Assembly: GCA_963849005.1 (NCBI GenBank)
Contig: CAWKGC010000025.1
Coordinates: 62,001 to 126,000 of the forward strand
Source of the DNA: CAWKGC01 sp963849005
GTDB taxonomy: Bacteria > Pseudomonadota > Gammaproteobacteria > Burkholderiales > Usitatibacteraceae
Direction: 5' to 3'
DNA length: 64,000 bases
In this document: in pieces, positions 26,898 through 36,210 of the stretch
Numbering within the stretch: position 1 is the stretch's first letter
Layout of the letters: each line of letters begins with the position of its first letter
Program-made: the position numbers and the translations under genes
Notes under the pieces: model-generated
What the model was told of the DNA's origin: nothing
The model's database searches: none
The model's input: the letters and a program-made list of their open reading frames with translations, nothing else

Positions 26898-29015
26898 ATG
26901 AAAAAGACCGATATCGTGACAAGGATTCTAAGTTACGCGGGCGCTTCCCTTTTGCTGGCCCTCACGCTCCTGCTCCCGGGCGCGCAGGCGGCAGAGGAGG
27001 AAAAGGTCACGCTCAACTTCGTCAACGCCGACATCCAGTCGGTGATCAAGACGGTCGGCCAGCACACCGGCAAGAACTTCATCCTCGACCCGCGCGTCAC
27101 CGGCACGGTCAACGTCGTCTCGCAGACGCCGGTGGGCAAGGACCTGCTCTATCCCATCCTGCTCTCGGTGCTGCGCACGCAGGGCTTCGCCGCGGTCGAG
27201 GGCAACGGCTTCATCAAGATCGTGCCCGAGTCGGAGGCCAAGACCAATTCCTCGCCGATGGGCGCGGACGCGGCGAGGGTGCCCGGGGACAAGATCATCA
27301 CGCGCGTCTTCGTGCTGCAAAACGAGTCCGCGCTGCAACTCGTGCCGGTGCTGCGCCCGCTCGTCACCGCCAACAATTTCATCGCCGCGTATTCGAGCGG
27401 CAACGCCATCGTCATCACCGACTACGCCGAGAACGTGCGCAGGATAGAAAAGATCATCCAGTCGATCGACCTGCCCTCGGGCAGCGAAGTGCAGATGATC
27501 AAGCTGAACAACGCCTCCGCCGTGGACGTGGCCGCGACGCTCAATCGCGTCATCTCGGAAGTGAACCCGCCGGCCAATTCGCCCGGGGTGCAGGCGAAGG
27601 CGACCATCGCCGTGGACACGCGCTCCAACAGCCTGATCGTGCGCGCCGACAGCCCGGCCGTGGTGAACCGCATCAAGGGCGTGGTCGCGGCCCTCGATGC
27701 GCCGGGCGCGGCGAGCGGCAACATCTACGTGGTGTTCCTGCGCAACGCCGAGGCGACGCGCATCGCCGACATGCTGCGCGCCCTGATGTCGGGCAGCCAG
27801 GTCGGCAGCGCCGCCACGGCGATCACGAACGTCGCGCAGGCGGCCAGCGCCAATGCCGGGGCGGGCCAGCAGGCCACGTCGCCCCTTTCCACCAGCCAGG
27901 CTACGACGGCCGCGCCCGCATCCGCCATCCAGGCCTTCCCGCAGACCAATTCGCTGATCATCACCGCGACCGAGCCGGTGTACCGCAGCCTGCGCGCGGT
28001 GATCGACAAGCTCGATGTGCGCCGCGCGCAGGTGCTGGTCGAAGCCCTCGTCATCGAGGTCTCGGTCGGCAAGGGCTCGGAATTCGGCGTGCAGTTCCAG
28101 GGCTTCCAGGGCATCAACCGCGACGGTGTGCAGGCGATCGGCGGCACCAACTTCTCGACCAGCCCGCAGGTCTCCTCCAACCCCGGCACCAACATCATCG
28201 GCCTGGCGCAGAGCCTCACTTCGATCGGCACGGGACTCAACCTCGGCATCATCAACGGCAAGATCACGATCCCCGGCACCGACATCCAGATCCTCAACCT
28301 GAACGTGCTCGCCCGCGCGCTCGAATCCGACCTGGGCACCAACATCCTCGCCACGCCGAACATCCTCACGCTCGACAACGAGGAAGCGCGCCTGCTGGTC
28401 GGCCAGAACGTGCCCTTCCTCACCGGCAGCTACACTACCAGCGCGAGCGTCCAGACCAACCCGTTCCAGACCATCGAACGCAAGGACATCGGCCTGACGC
28501 TCCGCGTGAGGCCGCAGATCACCGAAGCGGGCACCGTCAAGCTCACGGTGTTCCAGGAGATCTCGACGATTTCCCGCGATACCACGGTAAAGAGCTCCGA
28601 CCTGATCCTGAACAAGCGCTCGCTCGAATCCACCGTGCTGGTGGACGACGGCCAGATCATCGTGATGGGGGGCCTGATCCAGGATGACCAGGTCGCCTCG
28701 GTCGACAAGGTGCCGTTCTTCGGCGACATCCCGTACCTCGGCAGCCTCTTCAAGTACGAATCGCGCACCCGCAACAAGACCAACCTGATGGTGTTCCTGC
28801 GCCCCTACGTGCTGCGTGACGACGTCTCCGCCCGCGTGCTCACCAGCGAGCGCTACGACTACATCCGCAACGAGCAGGGCAAGATGAACCTGCCGCGAAA
28901 CGTGCTGCTGCCCGCGGCCAGCGCAGTCCAGCTGCCCGGGCTCGACGAAAGGGGCCGGCCGCCGACCATGATCCTGCCGCAGGCGCCGCAGCTCGAGCCG
29001 GCCGAGCCGCAATGA
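26898..29015 (+). CDS. gspD: type II secretion system secretin
   Basis: Outer membrane secretin of 705 residues. A signal peptide (LLLALTLLLPGAQA) precedes the N0 domain (KVTLNFVNADIQSVIKTVGQ), the N1-N3 repeats (MIKLNNASAVDVAATLNRV, VVFLRNAEATRIADMLRAL) with an Ala/Ser/Thr-rich insert in N3, and the secretin core (QVLVEALVIEVS, LARALESDLGTNILATPNIL, VPFFGDIPYLGSLF, RTRNKTNLMVFLRPYVL). The ATG at 26898 is chosen because it starts the signal peptide. Its stop overlaps the gspE start (ATGA). No pilotin gene is visible. A candidate -10 (TACAAT) lies about 40 bp upstream. Confidence 0.93.
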   Translation: MKKTDIVTRILSYAGASLLLALTLLLPGAQAAEEEKVTLNFVNADIQSVIKTVGQHTGKNFILDPRVTGTVNVVSQTPVGKDLLYPILLSVLRTQGFAAVEGNGFIKIVPESEAKTNSSPMGADAARVPGDKIITRVFVLQNESALQLVPVLRPLVTANNFIAAYSSGNAIVITDYAENVRRIEKIIQSIDLPSGSEVQMIKLNNASAVDVAATLNRVISEVNPPANSPGVQAKATIAVDTRSNSLIVRADSPAVVNRIKGVVAALDAPGAASGNIYVVFLRNAEATRIADMLRALMSGSQVGSAATAITNVAQAASANAGAGQQATSPLSTSQATTAAPASAIQAFPQTNSLIITATEPVYRSLRAVIDKLDVRRAQVLVEALVIEVSVGKGSEFGVQFQGFQGINRDGVQAIGGTNFSTSPQVSSNPGTNIIGLAQSLTSIGTGLNLGIINGKITIPGTDIQILNLNVLARALESDLGTNILATPNILTLDNEEARLLVGQNVPFLTGSYTTSASVQTNPFQTIERKDIGLTLRVRPQITEAGTVKLTVFQEISTISRDTTVKSSDLILNKRSLESTVLVDDGQIIVMGGLIQDDQVASVDKVPFFGDIPYLGSLFKYESRTRNKTNLMVFLRPYVLRDDVSARVLTSERYDYIRNEQGKMNLPRNVLLPAASAVQLPGLDERGRPPTMILPQAPQLEPAEPQ

Positions 29016-30527
29016 CAGCCCCGCTCCCGCGCACCGTGAATCCCCAGCACCTCGATCCCGCCGTCACGCGGCTCCTGCCCTACGCCTTCGCCAAGGCCAA
29101 GGGCGTGATCGCCGCGCGCATCGAAGGCGGCGCGCTCGAGGTGTGGCTGCGCCCCAATCCGCAGGCGGCGACGCTCGCCGAAGTGCGGCGCATGACCGGC
29201 AAGCCCTTGCGCGAAGTGCTGCTCTCGGCAGAGGAATTCGAGCAGTGCATTTCGCTCGCGTATTCCACGGACCGCTCCGACGCGGAGACGGTCAACATCG
29301 ACATCGGCGAATCGCTCGACCTCGCGCGCCTGACCGAACAGCTGCCCGAGATCACGGACCTGCTCGAGGCCGAGAACGACGCGCCCATCATCCGCCTCAT
29401 CAACGCGCTGCTGACGCAGGCCGCGCGCGAGGGGGCCTCCGACATCCACATCGAGATCTTCGAGTCGCGCTCCGTGGTGCGCTTCCGCGTCGACGGCGCG
29501 CTGCGCGACGTGGTCGAGCCCAAGCGCGGGCTGCACGCGGCGATGGTCTCGCGCATCAAGGTGATGGCCTCGCTCGACATCGCCGAGAAACGCCTTCCCC
29601 AGGACGGCCGCATCGCGCTGAGGGTCGCGGGCCGCCCGATCGACGTGCGCGTCTCGACCATTCCCACCGCGAACGGCGAACGCGCCGTGCTCAGGCTCCT
29701 CGACAAGCAGGCCGGCCGCCTCACGCTCGATTCCCTTGGCATGGATGCGAAGACCCGCGACGAGATCGATGCGCTGGTGCAGCAGCCGCACGGGATCTTC
29801 CTGGTCACCGGGCCCACGGGTTCGGGCAAGACCACGACGCTCTACGCGGCGCTTTCGCGGCTGGACAGGAAGACGCGCAACATCATGACGGTCGAGGACC
29901 CGATCGAGTACGAACTCGACGGCGTCGGCCAGACGCAGGTCAACCCGAAGATCGAGATGAGCTTCGCCCGCGCGCTCCGCGCGATCCTGCGCCAGGACCC
30001 GGACGTGGTGATGATCGGCGAGATCCGCGACCTCGAGACCGCGCAGATCGCAGTGCAGGCCTCGCTCACCGGCCACCTCGTGCTCGCCACGCTCCACACC
30101 AACGATGCGCCGGGCGCGGTGACGCGCCTGGTGGACATGGGCATCGAACCCTACCTGCTGTCCTCGACGCTGGTCGGCGCGCTTGCGCAGCGCCTGGTGA
30201 GGAAGCTCTGCCCCGACTGCAAGCAGCCCCACGAGCCGGATGCGGCCGAGCGCAGCGCATTCGGCGCCGACGCGCCACGCGCGCCTCTACAAGCCGGTGG
30301 GCTGCGGCAACTGCAACTTCACCGGCTTCAAGGGCCGCACCGGCATCTACGAACTGCTCACCGTGGACGAGCCGCTGCGCAAGCTCATCCACGACAGCGG
30401 CGCCGAGCGCGACATCCGCGACCAGGCCGTCGCCGGCGGCATGCTTCGCCTGCGCGAAGACGGGCTGCGCTGGGTGCGCGAGGGCGTGACTTCGCTCGAC
30501 GAAGTGTTGCGCGTCACGCGTACCTGA
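29012..30527 (+). CDS. gspE: type II secretion system ATPase, one frameshift
   Basis: Cytoplasmic ATPase driving pseudopilus assembly, about 505 residues when repaired. N-terminal GspE domain, then Walker A GPTGSGKTTTLY, an Asp box (NIMTVEDPIEYELDG), Walker B region MIGEIRDLETAQIA and a His box (LATLHTNDAPGA). A metal-binding tetracysteine loop follows: CPDC in the first frame, then CGNCNFTGFKGRTGIYE one frame over. A base is missing near 30272, between the two Cys pairs; after it the correct frame runs to 30527. Without repair the frame reads through into gspF. The loop is conserved in working GspE, so a sequence error is likely. Confidence 0.92.
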
Positions 30528-30541
30528 CCCCCGGGGTCGCC

Positions 30542-31756
30542 ATGCCCGGCTACCGATACCAGGCGTACAACGTCGAAGGAAAAGTCCACCGCGGGGTGCT
30601 GGAGGCGGACAGCGCGCGCCAGGCGCGCTCGCTCCTGCGCGAACAGGGCCTCACGCCGCACAAGGTCGATGTCATCCAGGCCGCCAACGATTCCGGCGGC
30701 GGGCGCTTCCGCGCCCTCAAGCTGACCGCTACGGAACTCACGCAGCTCACGCGCCAGCTCGCCTCGCTGCTGGAGGCCGGCCTTACCGTCGAGCAGGCCT
30801 TCAACGCGCTGATCGAGCAGGCCGAAAGCGAGCGCGAGCGCCAGGTGCTCGCGGCGCTGCGCGGCGAGATCGTCTCCGGGAACACGGTCGCCAACGCGCT
30901 GGGCCAGTTCCCGCAGGTCTTCCCCGAGCTTTACCGCACGCTGGTTGCCGCGGGCGAGACCTCGGGACAGCTGCCGCAGGTGCTCTCGCGGCTCGCCGAC
31001 TACCTCGAGGACCGCCACGCGCTGAAGGGCCGGCTCCTGCTGGCCACGATCTATCCGGCGATCGTGTTCTTCGTTTCGATGGCGGTGGTGGTTGCGCTGC
31101 TCGTTTTCGTCGTGCCGCAGGTGGTGCAGGTGTTCCAGCACGCGCGCCAGGAACTGCCGCTCCTCACGCGCGCGCTGATCGCATTCTCGGGCTTCCTGAA
31201 GGCGACCGGCTGGATATGGCTGTTGCTGGCGGTCGGCGGCGCCATCGCGTGGCGCGCGATGATGAAGCGCGCCGGCTTCCGCGAAGCGTCGCACCGCGCG
31301 CTGCTCGGCATTCCCGCGCTGGGCAAGCTCCTGCGCCATCTCGATTCCGCGCGCCTTGCCGCCACGCTCTCGATCCTCGTCGGTTCGCGCGTGCCGATCC
31401 TCCAGGCCCTCGATGCGGGCGTCGGCGTGATGATGCTCACCCCGATGCGCGAAGCCCTCACCCAGGCAACGCGGGGCGTGCGCGAAGGCCAGACGCTGGC
31501 GCGCGCGCTCGGCGCGACGAAGTCCTTCCCGCCGGTCATGGTGCACCTCATCGCCAGCGGCGAGACCAGCGGGCGCCTCGACGAGTCGCTCGCCCGCGCG
31601 GCGAAGCAGCAGCAAAACGACATCGCCACGCGGCTCTCGGCCACCGCCGCGGTCTTCGAGCCGGCGATGATCCTCTTCATGGGCGGCACGGTGCTGCTGA
31701 TCGTGCTGGCCGTGCTGCTGCCGATATTCCAATTGAACCAACTGGTGGGACGATGA
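30542..31756 (+). CDS. gspF: type II secretion system inner membrane platform protein
   Basis: Polytopic platform protein of 404 residues. Two T2SSF domains, each beginning with the helical pattern LTRQLASLLEAGLTVEQAF (first) and LSILVGSRVPILQALDAGV (second), and the repeated motif AAGETSGQLPQVL / ASGETSGRLDESL. Three membrane helices: IVFFVSMAVVVALLVFVV, WIWLLLAVGGAIAW and AMILFMGGTVLLIVLAVLL. The N-terminus (YRYQAYNVEGKVHRGVLEAD) is typical of GspF, supporting the ATG at 30542. It overlaps gspG by 4 bp. Confidence 0.93.
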   Translation: MPGYRYQAYNVEGKVHRGVLEADSARQARSLLREQGLTPHKVDVIQAANDSGGGRFRALKLTATELTQLTRQLASLLEAGLTVEQAFNALIEQAESERERQVLAALRGEIVSGNTVANALGQFPQVFPELYRTLVAAGETSGQLPQVLSRLADYLEDRHALKGRLLLATIYPAIVFFVSMAVVVALLVFVVPQVVQVFQHARQELPLLTRALIAFSGFLKATGWIWLLLAVGGAIAWRAMMKRAGFREASHRALLGIPALGKLLRHLDSARLAATLSILVGSRVPILQALDAGVGVMMLTPMREALTQATRGVREGQTLARALGATKSFPPVMVHLIASGETSGRLDESLARAAKQQQNDIATRLSATAAVFEPAMILFMGGTVLLIVLAVLLPIFQLNQLVGR

Positions 31757-32172
31757 AACGACAGAGCGCCTTCACCCTGATCGAAGTCCTGGTCGTGGTC
31801 GCCATCCTCGGCATCCTCGCCGCGATCGTGGTGCCGAACCTGATGGGCCGCCCCGACGAGGCACGCCGCGTCGCCGCCAAGGCCGAGATCGCGACCATCG
31901 TGCAGGCGCTGAAGCTCTATCGCCTCGACAACGGCTTCTACCCTTCCACGGACCAGGGCCTGCAGGCGCTGGTGACGCGGCCCACGGGCAACCCGGCCCC
32001 GGCCAACTGGAAATCCGGCGGCTATCTCGAGCGGCTGCCGAAAGACCCGTGGGGCGGCGACTACCAGTACCTGCAGCCGGGCGTGCGCGGCGAGATCGAC
32101 CTCTACAGCCTCGGCGCGGACCGCGCCAAGGGTGGCGAGGGCAACGCAGCCGACATCGGCAACTGGGAATAG
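31753..32172 (+). CDS. gspG: type II secretion system major pseudopilin
   Basis: Main pseudopilus subunit of 139 residues. Prepilin segment MKRQSA/FTLIEVLVVVAILG with Phe +1 and Glu +5. The residue before the cut is Ala, not the usual Gly. The C-terminal region has the GspG marks DNGFYPSTDQGLQALV, LPKDPWGGDYQYL and LYSLGADRAKGGEG, including the Asp residues that bind calcium in this family. Its start overlaps the gspF stop (ATGA). Confidence 0.93.
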   Translation: MKRQSAFTLIEVLVVVAILGILAAIVVPNLMGRPDEARRVAAKAEIATIVQALKLYRLDNGFYPSTDQGLQALVTRPTGNPAPANWKSGGYLERLPKDPWGGDYQYLQPGVRGEIDLYSLGADRAKGGEGNAADIGNWE

Positions 32173-32182
32173 CCTGCCTGCA

Positions 32183-32707
32183 ATGTCCCTGCCCTCACCT
32201 TCGACACCAACTCATTGGCGTCCATCGGCGTCCATCGGCGGTTCCCTTTGCCTTGGCTTCACGCTGGTGGAGCTGCTCGTCGTAGTGGCGATCATAGGGC
32301 TCACGCTGGCGTTCGTGACGCTGAACCTGTTCCCGGACGACCAAACCCAGGCCAAGCGCGAAGCGGAGCGCATCGCGGCATTGCTCGAACAGGCAAGGGA
32401 CGACGCCTGGTTCGGCGGAAGGCCGACGGTCGCCACTTTCGCGGAATCGAGCGTGAGTGTCGCGCGCGTGAACCGCAAGCGCGCACTCGAATCGTTGCCC
32501 GATCGCACGGTCATGCTGCCCGCCTCCGTGCAGGCCTCGCTCGTCTCCCTCGCCAATGCGCCCGCGCCGGCGGATGCGACCCTGCCCTTCGTCCCGGACG
32601 GCCTCGGCGTAGCGTTCCGCGTGCAGGTCGATGCCGGCGCGGCGCGGCGCTACATCGAGGGCGACGCGGCAGGCGCGATCCGGATCCTCGAACGCCCCGC
32701 GACATGA
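32183..32707 (+). CDS. gspH: type II secretion system minor pseudopilin H
   Basis: Minor pseudopilin of about 174 residues. The prepilin core GFTLVELLVVVAIIGLTLA is normal, with cleavage after Gly, but the leader before it is about 25 residues (starting MSLPSPSTPTHWRP), much longer than the usual 5-10 and poor in positive charge. The leader codons pass through a small repeat (GGCGTCCATCGGCGTCCATC, 32217 on), which suggests an insertion altered the original start. The body (IAALLEQARDDAWFGGRPT, FRVQVDAGAARRYI) fits GspH. It overlaps gspI by 4 bp. Confidence 0.85.
   Translation: MSLPSPSTPTHWRPSASIGGSLCLGFTLVELLVVVAIIGLTLAFVTLNLFPDDQTQAKREAERIAALLEQARDDAWFGGRPTVATFAESSVSVARVNRKRALESLPDRTVMLPASVQASLVSLANAPAPADATLPFVPDGLGVAFRVQVDAGAARRYIEGDAAGAIRILERPAT
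32215..32245. repeat. small dispersed repeat in the gspH leader
   Basis: Two tandem copies of TCCATCGGCG (32221-32240), followed by GTTCC. The word CATCGGCGGTTCC and its complement recur, in degenerate form, as an inverted repeat at 41189-41243. The type resembles short intergenic repeats of the form GCGTCCATC...GCGGTTCC that I recall from other proteobacteria. Here it lies inside a gene. Confidence 0.45.
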
Positions 32708-33069
32708 AGCGCGCGCGCGGCTTCACGCTCATCGAAGTGCTGATCGCGCTGGCGATACTGGCGATCGCGCTCGCCGCCACGACCCGCGCCGCAAGCCTCG
32801 CCACCGACAGCGCGCTCGAGACGCGCCAGCGCCTGCTCGCGACGTGGACCGCGGAGAACCGCATCGCCGAGCTGCACGCGCGCCGCGCGTTCCCCGGCGT
32901 GGGAGAGACCCGGCTCGAGGCGGAAAACGGCGGCGCGAACTTCGTGCTGCGCGAGAACGTCGCCGATACGCCCAACCCGCTCATGCGCCGCGTCGAGATC
33001 GCGGTCGCCGATGCGCGCGACCCGGGCCGCTCGCTCGCCACGCTCACCGCCTACGTCGCCCGGCAATGA
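32704..33069 (+). CDS. gspI: type II secretion system minor pseudopilin I
   Basis: Pseudopilus tip protein of 121 residues. Prepilin segment MKRARG/FTLIEVLIALAILAI with Gly -1 and Glu +5. The T2SSI body follows: TWTAENRIAELHAR, then FPGVGETRLEAENGG and a short C-terminal beta part (RRVEIAVADARDPGRSLATL). It overlaps gspH and gspJ by 4 bp at each end. Confidence 0.9.
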   Translation: MKRARGFTLIEVLIALAILAIALAATTRAASLATDSALETRQRLLATWTAENRIAELHARRAFPGVGETRLEAENGGANFVLRENVADTPNPLMRRVEIAVADARDPGRSLATLTAYVARQ

Positions 33070-33674
33070 AGCGCGAGCGCGGCTTCACCCTGATCGAGCT
33101 TGTCTGCGCGCTCGCGATCTTCGCGCTGATGGCGGGCTTCGCGTACCGCAGCCTCACCTCGCTCCTGGAAAGCCGCGAGGCGCTCGAGCGTGAATCGCGG
33201 AAGTGGCGCGACCTCGCGCTCTTCATCGGCCGTGTCGAGCGCGACCTCGCCTCCGTCGTGAACCGCCGCGGCTTCGCCTCCACGGGCGCGCTCCTGCCGC
33301 CGGTCTCCTCGACGCTCGATGCCGCGCGCGGCGCATCCGAAGGCCTCGCGATGCTGCGCGCCGGCATGGGCCTCGCGAAGGGCAGCGGCGCCGCGCCGCA
33401 GCGGGTCGGCTATCGCCTGGCCGACGGCAAGGTCGAGCTGCTCAGCTGGGCTGCGCCCGACAGCGCGCCGCGCAGCGCGCCCGAGGCCAGCACCATCCTC
33501 GCCGGCGTGCGCAAGCTGGAATTCCGCTTCATGGCCCCGTCGGGCGAATGGCGGCCGAACTGGGGCGCTCCCGGCACCACCGAGGGGCCGCCGCTGGCGG
33601 TTTCGCTCGCCGTCGAGCTCGAAAGCGGCGAGACGGTGCGCCGCGTGATCGGCCTTCCGAATTTCCCGAAATGA
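33066..33674 (+). CDS. gspJ: type II secretion system minor pseudopilin J
   Basis: Pseudopilus tip protein of 202 residues. Prepilin segment MKRERG/FTLIELVCALAIFALM, then the GspJ pattern SLLESREALERESRKWRDL, FIGRVERDLASVVNR and VRKLEFRFMAPSGEW. It forms the tip complex with GspI and GspK. Overlaps both neighbours by 4 bp. Confidence 0.9.
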   Translation: MKRERGFTLIELVCALAIFALMAGFAYRSLTSLLESREALERESRKWRDLALFIGRVERDLASVVNRRGFASTGALLPPVSSTLDAARGASEGLAMLRAGMGLAKGSGAAPQRVGYRLADGKVELLSWAAPDSAPRSAPEASTILAGVRKLEFRFMAPSGEWRPNWGAPGTTEGPPLAVSLAVELESGETVRRVIGLPNFPK

Positions 33675-34597
33675 CTTCCCGTCGCCAGCGCGGCGCCGCG
33701 CTCATCACCGCCGTGCTGATCGTGGCATTGGCCGCGACGACCGCCGGCGTGATGCTGCAGCGGCAATCGGCCACGCTCAACCAGGCGGCGCTGGTGATGA
33801 CGCGCGCGCAGGCAGACCTGTACGCGCGGGCCGGCATCGACTGGGCCAGGGCAGTGATCGCGGTGGACCAGAAGTCCGCCGGCTCGGTGGACCACCTCGA
33901 CGAAGGCTGGGCGAGGCCCATGCTCGGACTGCCGGTGGAAGGCGCGGTGGTCGGCGGCAGGATAGAGGACGCGCAGGCCCGCTTCAACCTGAACAACCTC
34001 GTCTCGGGCAATGCCCGGAATGTCGCCGACGTGGACACATTCAAGCGGCTGCTTTCAAGCCTGCAGCTCTCGCCGGACCTCGCCGACGCCGTGGCCGACT
34101 GGATCGACACGGACGACGTCCCGGTCGGCGGCGGGGGCGCGGAGGACGCCTGGTACCTGTCCCAGCCGCAGCCCTACCGCGCCGCCAACCAGCCGCTCGC
34201 GCAAATCGAGGAACTGCTGCGCATCAAGGGCTTCGACGCCAGGGCCTTCGCCCGGCTCGCCCCCTTCGTGACCGCATTGCCGGGGCGCACGCCGGTCAAT
34301 GCCAATACCGCGCCAGAAGAGGTGCTCGCGGCGCTGCTGCCGGAGATGTCCGGCGAAGAAGTGCGCAAACTCATTGCCGTGCGCGCTGCAAAACCGTTCG
34401 CGAACCTGGAAGACCTCAAGTCCCGCGCCAAGGGCGCCAAGCCGGCAACCCTGCAGAACGCGTTCGACGTGAAGACCGCGTACTTCCTCGCCGAGGTCTC
34501 GGTTTCCGCCGAGGGCGTGGAAACGCTGACCGAAGCGCTGCTCGGCCGCTCGGCAAACCAGCCCCCCGCTATAATCTGGCTGAAGAGCGTCTTCTAG
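33671..34597 (+). CDS. gspK: type II secretion system minor pseudopilin K
   Basis: Largest tip pseudopilin, 308 residues. Prepilin segment SRRQRG/AALITAVLIVALAATTAGV, without Phe +1 or Glu +5, as usual for GspK. The alpha-helical domain inserted in the pilin fold is present (RLLSSLQLSPDLADAVADWIDTDD, EDAWYLSQPQPYRAANQ, and the helix-hairpin-helix-like VNANTAPEEVLAALLPEM). Lack of Glu +5 fits its place at the very tip. It is followed by a 41-bp gap before gspL. Confidence 0.9.
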   Translation: MTSRRQRGAALITAVLIVALAATTAGVMLQRQSATLNQAALVMTRAQADLYARAGIDWARAVIAVDQKSAGSVDHLDEGWARPMLGLPVEGAVVGGRIEDAQARFNLNNLVSGNARNVADVDTFKRLLSSLQLSPDLADAVADWIDTDDVPVGGGGAEDAWYLSQPQPYRAANQPLAQIEELLRIKGFDARAFARLAPFVTALPGRTPVNANTAPEEVLAALLPEMSGEEVRKLIAVRAAKPFANLEDLKSRAKGAKPATLQNAFDVKTAYFLAEVSVSAEGVETLTEALLGRSANQPPAIIWLKSVF

Positions 34598-34638
34598 CGG
34601 ACCCCCGAGGGCGCGGCGCCTCCCGAAATTCCAGCGCG

Positions 34639-35730
34639 ATGAAACTCCGGCTTTTCGCCTCCCCTGCCGACCATCCCGATGCCGACACGCGCTTCGCATG
34701 GCGCCTGCTCGATGCGCGGGGCGCGTTCCTGCGCGAAGGCCACAGCGTGCTCGCCGAAGTGCCGGACGCAGGCGATGTCGAGCTGGTGCTGCCGGTGGCG
34801 CGCGTGCTCTTCGCCCGCCTCGCATTGCCGAAGGTCGGCGCGAAGACGCTCAAGGAACTGCTGCCCTTCGCGGTCGAGGACAGCCTGCTCGCCGACCCCG
34901 ACCAGATCCATGCCGTCGCCGGGCGCGCCAACGCGCGCGGCGAAAGCGTGGTCGCGGTGGTCGACCGGCGCTGGCTGAAGGCGCAGCTCGACACGCTGGA
35001 CGCGGCAGGCCTCGCCCCGCGGCGCGCCTTCTGCGAAACCGCGCTGGTGCCGCGCGAACCGGGCGCGTGGACGGTGGTGGCCGGGCACACGCACGGCTTT
35101 CTCGTCGATGGCGACGGGCTGGCGATGGGCTTCGACGTCGCGCCCGACGGCTCACCGCCGCTGGCGATCCGGCTCGCGCTCAAGGAGGCCGCAGGCCGCG
35201 AGCGGGCGGCAACCAAGCTGGTCATCGTTGCCGATGCGCCGCTCGCCAACTGGAGCGAGGACCTCGGCGTGGAGGTGGAGATGCGCCCGCCGCCCAGGCT
35301 CACCGATGCGGTGAGAGTCGATCCGGGCGCGGTGAACCTGCTCGAAGGCGAGTTCGCGCCCCGGTCCGGCGGCGAGGGCTTCGCTTTCCCGCGCGGCGTG
35401 GCGATTGCCGGGATCGTGCTTGCGGCCGCCTTCTTCCTGCACGCGCTGGCCGGATGGTGGACGCTTGCCCGCGAAACTTCGCGGTTGGTCTCCGAGCAGG
35501 AGGCGATCTTCCGCGCCTCTTTCCCCGAAGCGAAGGCCGTGATCGATCCGCCGTTGCAGATGGGGCGCAACCTCGCCGCCTTGCAGCGCGCCAACGGCAT
35601 GGCGAGCGAGACCGATTTCCTCGCGCTGGTCTCCGGCCTCGGGCGCGCGCTCCCCGCAGCGCCGGGCAAGGTGAAAAGCCTCGAGTACAAGGACGGCAAG
35701 CTCACGAGCGCCATGGAGGCCGCGAAATGA
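34639..35730 (+). CDS. gspL: type II secretion system protein L
   Basis: Inner membrane protein linking the GspE ATPase to the platform; 363 residues. The cytoplasmic actin-like domain covers about residues 1-235 (ELVLPVARVLFARLALPKVG, LKELLPFAVEDSLLADP, FCETALVPREPGAW). One membrane helix follows (GVAIAGIVLAAAFFLHALAGWW), then a ferredoxin-like periplasmic domain. Overlaps gspM by 4 bp. Confidence 0.88.
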   Translation: MKLRLFASPADHPDADTRFAWRLLDARGAFLREGHSVLAEVPDAGDVELVLPVARVLFARLALPKVGAKTLKELLPFAVEDSLLADPDQIHAVAGRANARGESVVAVVDRRWLKAQLDTLDAAGLAPRRAFCETALVPREPGAWTVVAGHTHGFLVDGDGLAMGFDVAPDGSPPLAIRLALKEAAGRERAATKLVIVADAPLANWSEDLGVEVEMRPPPRLTDAVRVDPGAVNLLEGEFAPRSGGEGFAFPRGVAIAGIVLAAAFFLHALAGWWTLARETSRLVSEQEAIFRASFPEAKAVIDPPLQMGRNLAALQRANGMASETDFLALVSGLGRALPAAPGKVKSLEYKDGKLTSAMEAAK

Positions 35731-36209
35731 ACGCCGTCACCGCGCAGTGGCGCTCGCGCAGCGACTCCGAACGCACGCGCATCACCGCGATGGCCGCGAT
35801 CGTTGCGCTGGTGCTGCTGGTGGTGCTGGCATGGCTGCCGATGCAGCGCGCCAGCGCGCGGCTCGAGAACGAGCTGCCGGGATTGCGCGCCGCCACGGCC
35901 ACGATGAAGCGGCAGGCGGAGCAAGTCGCGGCCTTGCGCGCGGCGCCGCCACGCAGCGTGGCCGCGCCGCAGCCGCTCGCCGGCCTCGCGGGCAGCGGCG
36001 CACTGGCGCAGGCGCTGCCGGGCGCCCAGGTCGCCGCGCTCGACGACAGGCGGTTGCGCGTCACGGCCAGCGATGTTTCCTGGGGCGCGCTGCTCGACTG
36101 GATCGCCAACGCCCGGGCCCAGCACGGGCTGGACGTGGCCGCCGCGCGCATCGAAGCGCTGCCGATGACGGGACGCGTCAAGGCCGACCTGACGCTGGAA
36201 AGGCCGTAG
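35727..36209 (+). CDS. gspM: type II secretion system protein M
   Basis: Small inner membrane platform protein of 160 residues. A short cytoplasmic N-terminus (QWRSRSDSERTRI), one membrane helix (AAIVALVLLVVLAWLPM), a coiled-coil part, and a periplasmic ferredoxin-like domain (LRVTASDVSWGALLDWIANA). Typical GspM size and layout. It partners GspL. Confidence 0.85.
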   Translation: MNAVTAQWRSRSDSERTRITAMAAIVALVLLVVLAWLPMQRASARLENELPGLRAATATMKRQAEQVAALRAAPPRSVAAPQPLAGLAGSGALAQALPGAQVAALDDRRLRVTASDVSWGALLDWIANARAQHGLDVAAARIEALPMTGRVKADLTLERP

Positions 36210-36210
36210 C

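Noticed and set aside
29012..31756. A single 914-codon frame that would fuse the secretion ATPase and the platform protein
   Set aside because: The segment between about 30272 and 30541 has no conserved residues in this frame, while the next frame carries the proper GspE C-terminus and stop. It is two genes and one frameshift.
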